NCBI GenBank assembly: GCA_026545225.1
Contig: CM048850.1
Span: forward strand, 7,365,501 to 7,429,500
Direction of reading: 5' to 3'
DNA from: Cornus controversa
Taxonomy: Eukaryota > Streptophyta > Magnoliopsida > Cornales > Cornaceae
DNA: 64,000 nucleotides
Below, piece after piece: positions 34,831 to 47,479 of the stretch. A model generated the notes under the pieces. It was not told the origin of the DNA and ran no database searches. It saw nothing but the letters and a program-made list of their open reading frames with translations. The position numbers and the translations under genes are program-made. Numbering within the stretch: position 1 is the stretch's first letter; each line of letters starts with the position of its first letter.

Positions 34831-35999
34831 TAGTAAATTTCATTAAATATTCGTCATTGTTACTAACGTGCATGGCAACGGGGTGGGTATGCCAAAATCC
34901 TACCCCACCTCGTCAAGGAAATACTCAATCCATCAGGTTACCGCCTCGTTTAGAGAAAGAGAGGAATAACATAATCCTTAAAATTCTTGAATTCGATATT
35001 TGGGTTAAATGTACCCAAACGATGATACAACACTCCTACAGTCAAAACCCCAATATATAAAACCAAAGATAATGACACAAACATACATACATATGTAGAT
35101 GGAGATAGAAACAATTTTGGTCTTCAAGAATTTTTTTTCATATAGATCTATTATGTACACAAGATAGACAGAGTTCTCTTTTAGCCACAAGATAAAGAGA
35201 GGAATATAGCATAACAAGATAAAGAGAGAGTGAGAGAAAGAGAGAGTACTTCACGACTTCACCAGGATAAAATTGTCACCGAGTGATCTCTAGGGTTTCA
35301 AATAACTTCTAAGTTCTCTCTAACTCTCTTTCTCGTTTCGTTGTTCAGTCAGACTCATGAATGAAATTTGAAAATCATTTTTTACTGAAGAGAATAAACC
35401 CTAGTGACTGCCATATATCTAGTATACTATATTTATATAAGTAATATAATAATAAAAGAAATAGCACATTCCATACAATTATTTCACTATATATATTTAT
35501 TTGTATGTATATAATCGGGGCGGGGCGGGTACTAGGCGGGTTTTCTTTAAAAAAAATCGTACCCGCCTCTACTCCTATTAGGGGCATATCAAATCCCTCT
35601 GTTAGGGGTGGAACGGGGTGAAAACCCATCAGGGCGGAGGAAATTTTCACCCCTAGATGCAACAATTCTCTATGTGGAAATCAAGTATTACACTCTCCCA
35701 ATTTAATTCCTTATTCGATCATATAGGTTCACAAGTGAGGTCCAACACAAGTGTGATTCTCTCCCAAATTAATGCCTAACTCAAATAGAATCACAAGTGT
35801 GGTCTAACTGATTTTTAAATTTAGTTGGCCAACTCATTTGATGGATTCACTGTATTATATATAGTTTTTACGTGTTTTTATGTTTTTGATAATTTCAGGT
35901 TCAAACTCAGAATGTGACGTAATTTGACTCATTTATTAGTTTAACAATGCATTCCTAATTCTTATCATCCTTCATGAAGAATCTACATTAAGGAATAGT
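34831..35999. other. Non-coding spacer with GC-rich transposon-like remnants
   Basis: Two GC-rich patches (34870-34950 and 35515-35655; GGGGCGGGGCGGGTACTAGG, CCCTCTGTTAGGGGTGGAAC, GGGCGGAGGAAATTTTCACC) look like pieces of a hAT-type non-autonomous element, but I could not match terminal repeats or a target duplication. The rest is AT-rich and includes further S-protein flank repeats. Confidence 0.3.
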
Positions 36000-37198
36000 G
36001 AATGGTGGGTCAAGACCAGAGTCAAAAAGCTAGAAAGTTGAAGATCTGCAAAAGAAGGAAGATCGATGCATCGAAGTCCCTACTTCGATGCATCGCCCGA
36101 ACCTACTAAAGATATTTTTTTGCAGATATTTTCTCCACTTGCCACTTGTCTAATTTTGCTTGGATAAAGCCTTGCACAAAATTTTTATTATATTTTGAGC
36201 CTCAGATCAGTTATATAGCTAGAGAATATGTAATAAAAAGAAAACACACAATTCTTGTAATAGAAAACATAGTTTAGAATTCTAGAGAGAGAAAGTAAAG
36301 TTCTAGAGAGGGAAAGCTTCAAAGTGGGCTTTGTAAAGCCTTGAAGACCATCTGGAGCATCGGACCATCTCTGTCTATGGAGTGCTTCCAGCCCACTATG
36401 ATCAACTAATCCTTCTCTAGGATTTTGACAAACCCTAGCTTTGTAAATATGTTCTAACTTCAATGAATTGGAGATTTTTATGTATTTGTTTTATATGTCT
36501 CTTGCCTTGAGCCTTATATATATATAAGTTTACAATTTTTTCATGCTTATGTGTGGTGATTTATCTTCTTGTTTTAGAATGCTTAAATTCCTCACATGAT
36601 CTTCAAACACTTCTATGTTTCACAAGGACTACAAATGATGGCTTGAGACTAGTTTTCACTATAACATGCATAGCTAGATTTGCATAGTCCATGCTTAGAG
36701 AACGTGATTTTACTTCAATTAGGTAAGTAGGTAGGTAGGGAAATCATGTGACGATAATTTTATTACAAGTAGGTAATTAGGTAAATAAGAAAAATCACGC
36801 TTTTCGAAGATGGATTATAGTATATTAAGGTGTGTGTATTCTCTTGATGACGTTGTTGTAGGTGGGACTTCTCAACGCGTTAATAGTACACATTTGCATG
36901 AATTCTCTCAATATATTATAAATGTGACATACTACGAGGTTAGCGGGGATGTCTAACCCTAGTCATTTATTATTCTCTTAACCTCTGTATTTAAATTACT
37001 TTTATGCTTTCAAAGCAAAGTAAGCGGACAACCAACATGGTTGTGATTTAAACAAGAACCAACCTTCAACCTTTAGCGAGTTATACCTACGTAATCTCTG
37101 TGAGATCGACACCTCAACTTAGAACCCTATCCTTCAAGGATTTGTTATATTGCGAGTGGTAAATTTATAAATTGCGAGTAGCACAACCGCACACAACA
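36000..37198 (+). repeat. Athila-like LTR, probably solo
   Basis: It resembles the 3' half of LTR D (46308-47191): CCTAGCTxTGTAAA, a run ending in TCTTGTTTTAGA, ACAAxxACTxCAAATGATGGCT, GAAGATGGATTATxxT and finally GATCGACACCxxAACTTAGAACC before TTGCGAGTxG. It ends near CGCACACAACA, with no primer site after it. The left boundary is uncertain. It includes a hairpin-prone ATCGATGCATCGAAGT and its inverted partner ACTTCGATGCATCG (36060-36105). Confidence 0.55.
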
Positions 37199-38408
37199 CA
37201 AATTATAATGGATAAAGTTGAAAGTTTGAGAGATCTAGAATTTTTGAAAATTGAAAGAACGGTCATTCAAAGAAAAAAGTAGTATTTATTAATATTTCTT
37301 TTATTTTTCTTTTTCTTTTTGTAAAAATATTGGCTCACTTGTATTTTCTCTTTTCTACATTTTTTTCCATTGTCTGCATTTGGAGGGAGACATTTTCATC
37401 ACAATAACCCCCTTATGAGGTTTTCAATTATTGGGGGGATGCGAAAAAAATACATGATGGGTTTTTTTGCTAATCAGAGATAGATGAGGGATTTTTTTTT
37501 CCATTTGCCCTTATATTTATAATACGCTTGTTAAATTATTATTTTTCAAATATATCTCAATAGTAAATCAAATATTTCATGATATATTTGTCCATATTTA
37601 TTTATTTAAATTTCCCATTTCTTATCTCAATTATCATTATATATAGAGCAATGCAACACGTCATGAAATTATTTCATAATTTTGTATCATGAATGATGTG
37701 GCAGGTAACAATTCTATATTTATAGAAAAAATCTTTATTTTTCATTATTAGTTTCCATTATTTTAGAAGATAAAATTAAATGGTGAGTTAGTATTAGTGG
37801 GATTCCCCCCATACACGCAGTCCCCATGATATTATCACCTGCCACACAGATTCGAGTTAAAATTCATAAAATAAAATCATGAAGTTTAGCATTTCCCTTA
37901 TATATATAGTTTGATCACAATCACTCTATGGTGGTGTTATGAATCTCTAGCCCAAAGTTTGTTTCTGTTCGGGTCGCAATAGACTTGTGGTGTGAGTAGA
38001 GAGAAACTATACCTATTTTTTCTTAGACAATATTCGTTTACTCACTAATGAGTAGGTAGTTCCTACTCACCATTGATGCGCATTTAAGAGAACTATTTAC
38101 TTCACAAATATTGAACAAGAAGTTATTGAATCTTCGATAGTACAAATTAACGAAAATAAGTGTTTTAATGGTATAAGAGAGTCAAAATTGAACCAATAAT
38201 GCTTTCAATTGACTGCACATTAGAATTGTAGTGGTTTCTCAATTGGCATTTTCATATATATAAGAAATTATTTGGTACTTAAAGACTAAAAAAATTATCG
38301 ATGCATTTAGCAAATTTTTTTTTATTTTATCGATGCCAACCCTTTAATGAGTTACTATAAAGAGTAAATTGGAAAAGGAGATGCCATCACACAATCTTGA
38401 TGGAACCC
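37199..38408. other. Non-coding spacer
   Basis: AT-rich sequence, no gene. Contains the MITE at 37646-37897 and ends at the LTR of element B. Confidence 0.5.
37646..37897. mobile_element. Mutator-like MITE, 252 bp, 9-bp target duplication
   Basis: The target TTATATATA is repeated exactly on both sides (37637-37645, 37898-37906). Ends read inward GAGCAATGCAACACGTCATG and GGGAAATGCTAAACTTCATG. The inverted similarity extends about 55 bases per side to TGTGGCAGGT. No coding capacity. Confidence 0.75.
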
Positions 38409-39835
38409 TGATCGGCATCGAATGTAGCGCATTCTAGCCTCTTAATTTATATATTTTATTCTCTTAGTGATAAATTATTTTGTTATTTTACTTCGTTTTA
38501 GTGTTTTTTGTATTTTCAGGGCCTTAATGATTATTTCAGTTAAAACCATGATTTTGGGATTTTAAAGATTACATGCAAGATGGTTAAATGAAGCCTACAT
38601 CAAGGAGATCCATTCAACCATTTATTTCAACTCAAATCAGCCCAAGGAAGAGGTCCAAGAGAATTACAGCTGCTTAAGAAGGTTTCGGGCCTGAAGCCCA
38701 AATCTGCGTTTAATACAGTCTTAATCCCGTTTTGGAAAATGGACCAGAAGTATTATTTCCGAGCCTCAAATTGACTTAATTTTCATAATAGTTGACCAAA
38801 ATTCGATTCTGAACACTTTTGTATTTCACAGAAATTTCGTGAAACGGACTTCTAGTGGGTCAAAAGTTAGGCCGAACGTCAGCAGGAAAAACCCACCCGA
38901 TTAGTGCTGTGGGAAAACCTAATTAATTCCTAATTGGATTTGGACTTTGATGTATTCTCTTGGCTATTAATAGTGACGAATTGGGGCTGTATTGGGAAGG
39001 CTTGGCAGCAGCTTTGAAGAGCTTTTGGAGTGGAGAATCATTGGAGAACAAGGCGTATCGTGAGCGGCTAGTTCAGCCACCAGGGTTTTGATGTAGCCCT
39101 AACTAAACATCACTGGTTTGATTGTTCTAATTATTGGGAATTTTTGTATTCATTCATAGATTGTGTAATTTAGAGGATTTTTATTATAGAATTGAACAAT
39201 AAAAGTCTTATAAATTCAATTTCAATGATTTCTTATCTTGTCTTAGATACTTGATTGTTGTTATTGAACTCATCCCTCTTATTTTCTGTGATCATGAGAG
39301 TGATTATTACACAATGGTTTTCACTGAATATATCATTAAAAGCTTTGATGGATTATGCCTAGAGAAGATGAACCATACTGCACCTTAGTATAGAGTAATT
39401 AGGCATATGGCCCATGCCAATCAAAGATAGTCCATGACTTAGCCTTAATCATATGTTATCTTCTTAACGGATGAAGGTGAGCTTGTAGCCACCGACACCA
39501 CTTATGCATGATATGATGCCCCATAGTTAGTTCAATTGACCATTGATTGTGAAGTTAGTGGCGAAATCAATAACCCTAGACTTATCTTATATTCTCTACA
39601 CTCCTTAGTTTTTCTTGCTTTTGTTCAATTGCTGCATTAGTTAATTTAGAATTAAAAATCAGAATTTATTTCTTTTAAATTTAATTAGAATTAATTCCTT
39701 ATATCCAACTCAGTCAGACCACAGTCCCTAAGGTTCGACACCCCTTTCGATAGCCCTATTCTGCAAGGAATTCGTTCTATTGCGAAGTGTGGTAATTTTT
39801 GATATACTTTTTGAGTCACACTCACACACGAATCA
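38409..39835 (+). repeat. 5' LTR of Athila-like element B
   Basis: 1427 bp, TGATCGGCATCGAATG to CACACACGAATCA, followed by the primer site. It is nearly identical over its middle and end to the truncated LTR at 45487-46307, which makes that the 3' LTR of the same or a sister element. Confidence 0.85.
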
Positions 39836-39840
39836 ATTGT

Positions 39841-39857
39841 TGGCGCCGTTGCCGGGG
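39841..39857 (+). other. Primer binding site (tRNA-Asp) of element B
   Basis: TGGCGCCGTTGCCGGGG, a full 17-base match to the complement of a plant tRNA-Asp 3' end, five bases after the LTR. Confidence 0.85.
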
Positions 39858-40097
39858 ACTGTCTATTTGATTGTTTGGATTTTTAGAATTAGTTCTAATT
39901 GGATTTTTAGTTTAGGATTTTATTTTATTTTTTTATTTTTTTTATGTTGTTTATTTTATTTTATTTATTTATTTGTTTTTTTTTCAAATACTAATTTGTT
40001 TTGTTTTATTTTTTTTTAGTTTAGATTTTTTTTATTTTTGTTACTAATCTAATTTGTTTTTATTTTTTATTTTCTTTTCCGGTACTTCAATCACCAT
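39858..40097 (+). other. T-rich leader of element B
   Basis: Almost pure T with scattered A and G between primer site and gag. The gag start seen in A and E (MQGRRS...) is missing here, so the first about 40 codons have been lost or replaced. Confidence 0.5.
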
Positions 40098-43000
40098 ACC
40101 ATTGAGCAAGAGGAAAAGATTATTGACATCATGGATGGTGTGTGTGGGAATAATGAGGACAACAATATTGTGCCTAATGCTGTTGTGGAAAAAGCGAGAT
40201 TGATCAGAGACTACTATGTCCCAGAGATTTATAATTCACCTACTGATTTTCAATTGCCTAATGTCACAGCACAGAACTATGAGATCAAGTCCAGTATCAT
40301 TCAGATGTTGCCATCCTACTTTGGGCTGACTCATGAGGATCCGTACAAGCACTTGGATGAATTTATAGAAGTTTGCTCATTAACGAAAATTCACAACTTC
40401 TCTGAAGATGCTTTTCGGATACGACTCTTTCCATTCTCTCTAAAGGAGAAGGCCAAGTATTGGTTCAGATCTCTACCGGTGAGTTCTATCACTACATGGA
40501 CTCAAATGCAAAATGAGTTTTTAAAGAAATATTTTTCGATAGGGAGGACCAATCAATTCAGACGAGCTATCACTGGTTTCTCTCAATTTGAGGGAAAACA
40601 ATTCTATGAGACATGGGAGAGATTCAAGGACCTTCTTAGGAAGTGTCCTCATCACCAAGTTCCAAAGTGGCAGTTAGTGTAGTGTTTCTATGAGGGACTG
40701 ATAGAAAGTAACAGACAGATGGTTGATGCATCATGTGGGGGCACTTTTATGTTAAAAAGTGAAGAGGAAGCTTGGACTTTGTTCGAGAACCTCAGTGACA
40801 ATTCTTTACAACATGTGTCTTCATCTCATTCGAGTAGACCATCCAATACAAAGAAGACTGATGATATTTTTGAGATTGGTTCTGCAGATGCTATGTCTAC
40901 CATTGTGGATGCTGTGGCACAGAGAGTGGTGCAACTCATGGCGGCTGGTCAAGTTCCTAATCAATCTTCATATCCTCCTATTTTTGAGCCATGTGATTTT
41001 TGCTCGAGTCCTATGCACCATGTGAATAATTGTCCTTCACTTGGGCAATTTTTTTATCTTCCACAAGAGCAAGGAGCAGCAATTCAGCCCACTTTTTAAC
41101 CTCAGAACTATGTGCCTTCACAATCATATCAAGAACAAGTTCCTATGGCACAGAGGTATTCAGCTATTGAGGACAAGATGACAATTGTCCTAGCAAAACT
41201 TGAGAAGCTTGACTCTATTATAGAGATAGTGCAAGCTACTGCATCAACAGTTTAATCCACGACTCAACTGGTTCATTCTCATTCTCAATCGATTGCCAAA
41301 CTGGAATCTCAGTTTGGACAACTTGTCAATGTCGTGAGTAAAAGAGAAGAGGAGAGACTACCAAGCCAACCAGTTGCCAACCCAAGAGGGGTTTGATTCG
41401 TGTGTGAGTGTGACTCAAAAAGTATACCAATTAAAAATTTCCACACTTCGCAATAGAACGAATTCCTTGCAGAATAGGGCTATCGAAAGGAATGGGTATC
41501 GTACCTCAGGGATTATGTTCTGACGAGTTGGAATACGGAACTAATTCTAATTAAATTTATAAGAAAAGAATTCTGATTTTTAAACTAATTAAAAAGATAA
41601 AATAAAATAAATCAAAGTAAACAAGATAGTGAAGATAATAGGAGAGAAATCTAGGGTGTTTGACTTCACCACTAACTCCACAATCAATGGTCAATTGAAT
41701 CAACTATAGGGGAATTACATCATGCATAAGTGGGGTCGGTGGCTACAAGCTCACCTTCATCCGTCAAGAAGATAACATATGATTAAGGCTAAGCCATGGA
41801 CTATCTTCGATTGGCATGGGCTATCTGCCTAACTACTCTAATCTAGGGTGCAGTATGGTTCATCTTCTCTAGGCATAATCCATCAAAGCTCAAAACAATA
41901 TATTCAGTGATTACCATTGTGTAATAATCTCTCTCATGATCACAGAAAACAAAAGAGATTGAGTTCAATAACAACAACTAAATATCTAAGACAAGATAAG
42001 AAATCATTGAGATTGAATTTACAAGACTTTTATTGCTCAATTCCTTAATAAGAATCCTCACAATTACACAATCTATGCATGTATATAAAGGTCCCCAATA
42101 ATTAAAACAATCAAACCATTGATGCTTTGTTAGGGCTACATCAAAACCCTAGTGGATGAACTAGCCGCTCATGGTAGAAGAAGAAGCTTCAACTGTTGAG
42201 GAAGAAGACATCATCTTTCTGAATTACGCGTATGACTTCGTTCTCCAATGGCTCTGCAATATGTTTCTGTTCTCTTCAGCCCTCTCAGACTCTCCAATCT
42301 CTATGTGTAAGCTCTCTCAATTCAGCCTCCAAGTCCTCACTTTATTCCCCAAGAGAATACACCAAAGTCCTAATCCAATTAGGAATAAATTAGGGTTTCA
42401 CGCGGCACTAATCAGGTGGGTTTTTCCTGCTGACTTCGGCCCGACTTTTGACCCACTAGAAGTCCGTTTTACGGAATTTTCGTGAAATACAAAAGTGTGC
42501 AGAATCAAATTTCGTTCAACCCATCATAAAAATAATGTCGATTTGAGGCTCGGAAATAAGACTTTTGGTCCATTTTCCAAAATGGGATTAAGACTGCATT
42601 ATGCATAGATTTGGGCTTCAGGCCCGAAACCTTCTTAAGCAGCTGTAATTCTCTTGGACCTCTTTCTTGGGCTGATTTGAGTTGAAATAAATGGTTGAGT
42701 GAATCTCCTTGATGTAGGCTTCATCTCACCATCTTGGATGTCTTCTTTAAAAACTCAAAAACACGTTTTTAACTGAAATAATCATTAAGGCCCTGAAAAT
42801 ACAAAAAACACTAAAACAAAGTAAAATCACACAATAATCTATCACTAAGAGAATAAAATACATAAGTTAAGAGGCTAGAATGCGTAACATTCAATGCCTA
42901 TCAGGGTTCATGTCCTTGACAATATTTCTTCTTTGAGCAACCCACACCATGAACAATTTCAAGCCATCACCACTCTTAGAAGTGGAGAAATAAGTGACAA

Positions 43001-43484
43001 CAAGGTAGGGGAGAAGAAGCTTGATGAAGAAGAGGTGACAAAGACTCCTAATTTTGAAATTTCTCATGAGCCTAAGGTGAAATTGAATAATTTTAATGTC
43101 ATTCAATATCCTCTAGATGAGAGTTATTGTTTCTTCATGGATGGCTTTGATGATTATGTTGAAGAAGTTGATCTGGTTGCTCTATCACATGATGTTGAGA
43201 AGTCCATTGAGGGGGTGAATGATTTACTTGATGTAGTGGCCATAAAAAATACTCCACCTTAAAGGATTCTGATTGAGCCATTGCCTATTCTTTCTAGCAC
43301 TTCTCTGATGCCATCATTAGAGTCTCCTCCATGGGTAAAATTGAAACATGTTCCGTCAAGGCAGAGAGATGTGTTTTTCAAAGCCAATGAGACCATTCCA
43401 GTCACTTTGAGTTTGAGACAAGGAGGTGAGGATCATATAGGAGGGACAAAATTAAATCTCCTCAAGAGATATGGCATTGGGTGA
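40098..43484 (+). pseudogene. Athila-like gag of element B with internal deletions
   Basis: One reading frame from 40098 to 43484, interrupted by a solo LTR (41394-42903). It reads the gag core (40131-40682; VTAQNYEIKSSIIQMLPSYF, WTQMQNEFLKKYF, QFYETWERFKDLL), a CCHC knuckle (CDFCSSPMHHVNNCPS, about 40999) and the Q-rich linker ending at the LTR. After the LTR it continues with TTLRSGEISDNKVGEKK (about 42975), then directly residues that in element D follow protease (EPKVKLNNF), and residues from before RT (43281-43484). Protease, RT, RNase H and integrase are absent. There are no frameshifts; stops are TAG 40680-40682, TAA 41097-41099, TAA 41253-41255 and TAA 43260-43262. Elements E and D show glutamine at most of these places. 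Confidence 0.8.
41394..42903 (-). repeat. Athila-like solo LTR nested in gag of B
   Basis: 1510 bp, TGATTCGTGTGTGAG to TCAATGCCTATCA on the plus strand, flanked by GGGTT on both sides (41389-41393, 42904-42908). Orientation is opposite to B. It resembles the LTR of element A most closely. LTR plus duplication is a multiple of three, and the gag frame is in phase on both sides. Confidence 0.9.
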
Positions 43485-43567
43485 ACTTTTAATTGAAGTT
43501 GATAACCGTTGCCTACGGACGTTAAATTGTAGGATTTATATGTATTTCTATCCTTTAATTTTTTTTA

Positions 43568-43608
<41 letters not shown>

Positions 43609-43749
43609 TTTAGTTTATGTTTTTCTTTATTTTTTCTTCTATTATTAGGTGTGTTTTAATGTGTTTTCTTTGAGTTTTTGATGTATAAGTTGCTTCCGGG
43701 GGATGCCGGGAGGTGTGTTGAGGTATTCGAACTCAAAATAGGTGAAAAA
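43485..43749 (+). other. Post-integrase junction of element B with (TTA)n
   Basis: The stretch CCGTTGCCTACGGACGTTAAATTGTAGG (43507) matches the sequence just downstream of integrase in E (about 56700), so pol was deleted up to here. A (TTA)n run spans 43570-43608. Confidence 0.6.
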
Positions 43750-43960
43750 GAGAGGTCTCGATCGACCTTGGGCGATAGACGCTCCAAAAATTGCATTCCC
43801 GGTCGACTTTGGGCGATAGAGGCCCGAATAGCTCCCAGTAGGGGGATCGATTGCCCCTTTGGAGGGGGATCGATCGCCCCAATATTTTTCCATGTAGACA
43901 CAGTAAGCAGCTGGGCGATCAATCGCCCAGCCCAAGGGGGATCGATCGCCCCAGCCCCTG
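43750..43960 (+). repeat. GATCGATC palindrome array, element B
   Basis: Contains GGTCTCGATCGACCTTGGGC, GGTCGACTTTGGGCGATAGA, GGGGGATCGATTGCCCC, GGGGGATCGATCGCCCC (twice) and GGGCGATCAATCGCCC within about 200 bases. The same motifs occur in E at 56290-56500 in the same place relative to integrase. Open frames across it on both strands are artefacts. Confidence 0.75.
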
Positions 43961-45486
43961 AATGCCCAATTTGATTCGTTTTGTCTATTTTTGCTCCCTC
44001 TTCAATACTTATATGCTCCCACTTGCAAATGCATCACTTTGGTGCTTCTTTGTGCCTCTCCTACATCAATATACACTCTAAAATCTTCCAATTTTATTTC
44101 CATACACCTACTTGATCATCATCATTCATCACCATCATCATCAATTCCAACTTTTTATTCTCCTTCATCATTAAAATTTTAACTTTTTCATATTTCCTTT
44201 ATCACAAGAGGAGTGAATTAATTGTGGAAGTGGGGTGATTTATTTGAGGGGTTTTGTGCTACAAGTTTGGGGGAGGACATTGCCAATTAATTGTGGACTA
44301 GTTGGTTGATTATGATGCACAATTCCGGCTATGACGTAGATGCTTCGACACCACCTTCTCCTTGATTTTTCGAAGGTAACTATATATATATATATATATT
44401 TTTTATTTTTTATTTTTCTTTTCTTTATTTTATTTTTTTCATATTGTTTTTTTTTCTTCAGTTAAAAAAAAAATCTATTTCATATTTATTTTCACCCATA
44501 TTATTTCACTTGGTCTTTGGGGTATAGTGGTTTATTTTTACAGGTTGTAACATCCAAGTTTGGGGGTGTGCTTGCCTTGCCTTCTTGCTATTGGTTTGCT
44601 ATATTTTCTCGCCACTACTCCATGATCATGGTAACATCGTTCTTACTCTTCTCTATGCTTTTATTGGGTGTACATTGAGGACAATGTACAGTTTAAGTTT
44701 GGGGGTGAGGCGATGCCTTATTTTTGTGCTTTATTGCATATGGGGGGAGATTTTTGTGAAATTCTTCTTGTTTTAGGATTTTTGTTTATTTTATTTTCTT
44801 AGTTTATTTTATTTTATTTTGTTTTGTTTTTAGATAGAATGTTTTGACATCATTCAAGGGATTAGTACCTTATGTAGGTGCTTAACTTGCAATTTTTGAG
44901 TATGTTTTAAAATTTTGAAAACTATGGTTTAAATTAAGTGGTTTTAATCATGATTTGCAATAACATGTTTTGGAGTGATTAATTTTAGTTTCCTTACATG
45001 CACAGACACACTAGCATAATCTTGTGAGGTATAAACTTTGGTTTTGAGTTATTGAGTTACATATGTTTGATAATTAATTAGTATCTCTTGAGAATGAGTA
45101 CTGATGATGTGTTTTACTTGACTTCAATGAAAAAAAAAGAAGAGAAAGAAAAAAAAAAGTGATGAATAAGCAAATCAATTTGATCCTTTTCATGAGTAAC
45201 CGGGCCTCTATGCCTCAGGAAGCACGGAGTGTTCGTGTCAAAAGTGAAAGGGTGAGAAAAGATGAGCATTGGTTGTCTTGATTTGTAGCCTGACTGATTC
45301 GAGTAATTAGATTCTTCGGGGTATCTTAAAGCCTAGTGCCCTAAAGCCATCTGGTTTGGGAGTCACTGACCGAAAGCTTGCTACATGGATCTTTCAGAAA
45401 GCTTAATAGATCAAGACATTGCACAACCAATAAAGCAATGAAAAAAAAAGAATGATGAAAAAAAAAATGGAAAAGTTATGTATTCA
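43961..45486 (+). other. 3' non-coding region of element B with repeated polypurine tracts
   Basis: Corresponds to E 52951-56280 but lacks the env-like frame. It carries AAGTTTGGGGGxxG at 44263, 44556 and 44695, poly-T stretches (44395-44460) and a stretch (45120-45480) matching E 53400-53830. No gene. Confidence 0.65.
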
Positions 45487-46307
45487 TGTTTTGGAAAACA
45501 GACCAGAAGTATTATTTTTGAGCCTCAAATCGACTTAATATTTACAAAAGTTGACCAAAATTTGATTCTGAACACTTTTGTATTTCACAAAAATTTCATG
45601 AAACGGATTTCTAGTGGGTCAAAAGTTAGGCCGAACGTCAGTAGGAAAAACCCACTCCATTAGTGCTGCGGGAAAACCTAATTAATTCCTAATTTGATTA
45701 GGACTTTGATATATTCTCTTGGCTATTAATAGTGATGAATTGGGGCTGTATTGGGAAGGCTTGGCAGCAGCTTTGAAGAGCTTTTGGAGTGGAGAATCAT
45801 TGGAGAACAAGGCGTATCGTGAGCGGCTAGTTCAGCCACCAGGGTTTTGATGTAGCCCTAACTAAACATCACTGGTTTGATTGTTCTAATTATTGGGGAT
45901 TTTTGTATTCATTCATAGATTGTGTAATTTAGAGGATTTTTATTATAGAATTGAACAATAAAAGTCTTATAAATTCAATTTCAATGATTTCTTATCTTGT
46001 CTTAGATACTTGATTGTTGTTATTGAACTCGTCCCTCTTATTTTCTGTGATCATGAGAGTGATTATTACACAATGGTTTTCACTGAATATATCATTAAAA
46101 GCTTTGATGGATTATGCCTAGAGAAGATGAACCATACTGCACCCTAGATTAGAGTAGTTAGGTAGATGGCCCATGCCAATCGAAGATAGTCTATGACTTA
46201 GCCTTAATCATATGTTATCTTCTTGACGGATGAAGGTGAGCTTGTAGCCACCGACCCTACTTATGCATGATATGATGCCCCATAGTTAGTTCAATTGACC
46301 ATTGATT
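45487..46307 (+). repeat. 3' LTR of element B, truncated at both ends
   Basis: Matches 38750-39560 of LTR B closely. The left joint lies within a shared CATGTTTxGGAA between the 3' leader and the LTR, which removed the true polypurine tract and the first part of the LTR. The right end stops at ACCATTGATT, where a different LTR (element D) begins. Confidence 0.75.
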
Positions 46308-47191
46308 TTATCCAAGGAGAGACTTTCGGGAGAGGAAGAGGAGAAGCTGAACCAGACCAAGAAGCTTCATCTTCTTCATCAATGGAAGAGTGCAAGGCAA
46401 CCATGAGCAACTAACTCTTCTACTAGGGTGTTGGTTTCAACCCCTAGCTATGTAAACTTGTTCATCTTTGTAGCACTTGGGATTTATAATTAAATGTTGA
46501 TTATTTAGCCTATTGACCATGTACACTAATACATTTCTTTTATATATTCATGTGATTTTGGTTTTATTCTTGTCTTAGAGTATAATCTTCATGTGAATGC
46601 ACAACATTTGCATATTCCACAAGAAGTGCAAATGATGGCTAGATAATGGTGTTTAAATGAATGTGTTGTGTTTGTTTGTATAAACCATGCCAAGATAAGG
46701 TAGTTTGGATGCATGTAGGTTCACTTAGAGAGTAGGGTAATTAGATAGTTAGTTAGGTTGAAGAGCTATGCTTATTGAAGATGGATTATGATAGGTGGAC
46801 AAACACATTGATCTTTTGATATGTCATTGAGGTCACAAGCCTAATGACATTGTTAGGCATTTAATTAATGAATCCCATGCTTGCTACACTTATGAACATA
46901 TGAATGGCTAGTGGTGGAAACCAACCCTAGTTCTCTCTCCCAACTTTACTCTTTAAATTTATTGTCATTACATTCATGCACTAGTTTATAAACAAAAATT
47001 CAAAAACCTGTTTTTAGGATTAAAGTGGAATTAATCTTTCTTTAAGACAATTGCGACTAGTCCTCATGGGATCGATACCCTCTATATAGAACCGTATCTA
47101 CAAAGATTCGTGCTCTTGTAAGTGGTTAAATTATATTTTGATAAAAATGGCAAAATTAAGCTTACAATATAATCCGAGTTTAGCCACATCA
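46308..47191 (+). repeat. 5' LTR (3' part only) of Athila-like element D
   Basis: Ends TTTAGCCACATCA just before a primer site. It is distinct in sequence from the A/B/E LTR family and related to the LTR at 36000-37198. Its 5' part was lost at the joint with element B. Confidence 0.7.
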
Positions 47192-47197
47192 AAATTT

Positions 47198-47214
47198 TGG
47201 TGCCGTTGCCGAGG
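47198..47214 (+). other. Primer binding site (tRNA-Asp) of element D
   Basis: TGGTGCCGTTGCCGAGG, two changes from the B site at 39841, six bases after the LTR. Confidence 0.75.
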
Positions 47215-47479
47215 ACTATGGTGTAATTGTTGCCATTGAAAGATTAAATCTGGTTTAATTCTTAGGCTAGAAATTCTTTCATTCTTTTTGTATATATCTT
47301 GTTCTTATTTCTCAAACTTCTTGATTTTAGGTATACCACATAGCGGAGATCTAAAAGAATTGAAGTTGGAACCCTTTGTGAGTATAAAGTCTAAAATTAG
47401 TGGGTTTGAGTTCATTCATTTTTCTCTGTATATATTATTGTTTATTTTGTGTATTGAGGTGTTGTTCTACTATTAATGC

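Noticed and set aside
43645..43974. Overlapping open frames on both strands (up to 98 codons)
   Set aside because: They fall on the GATCGATC palindrome array, which lacks stops in several frames, and have no family resemblance.
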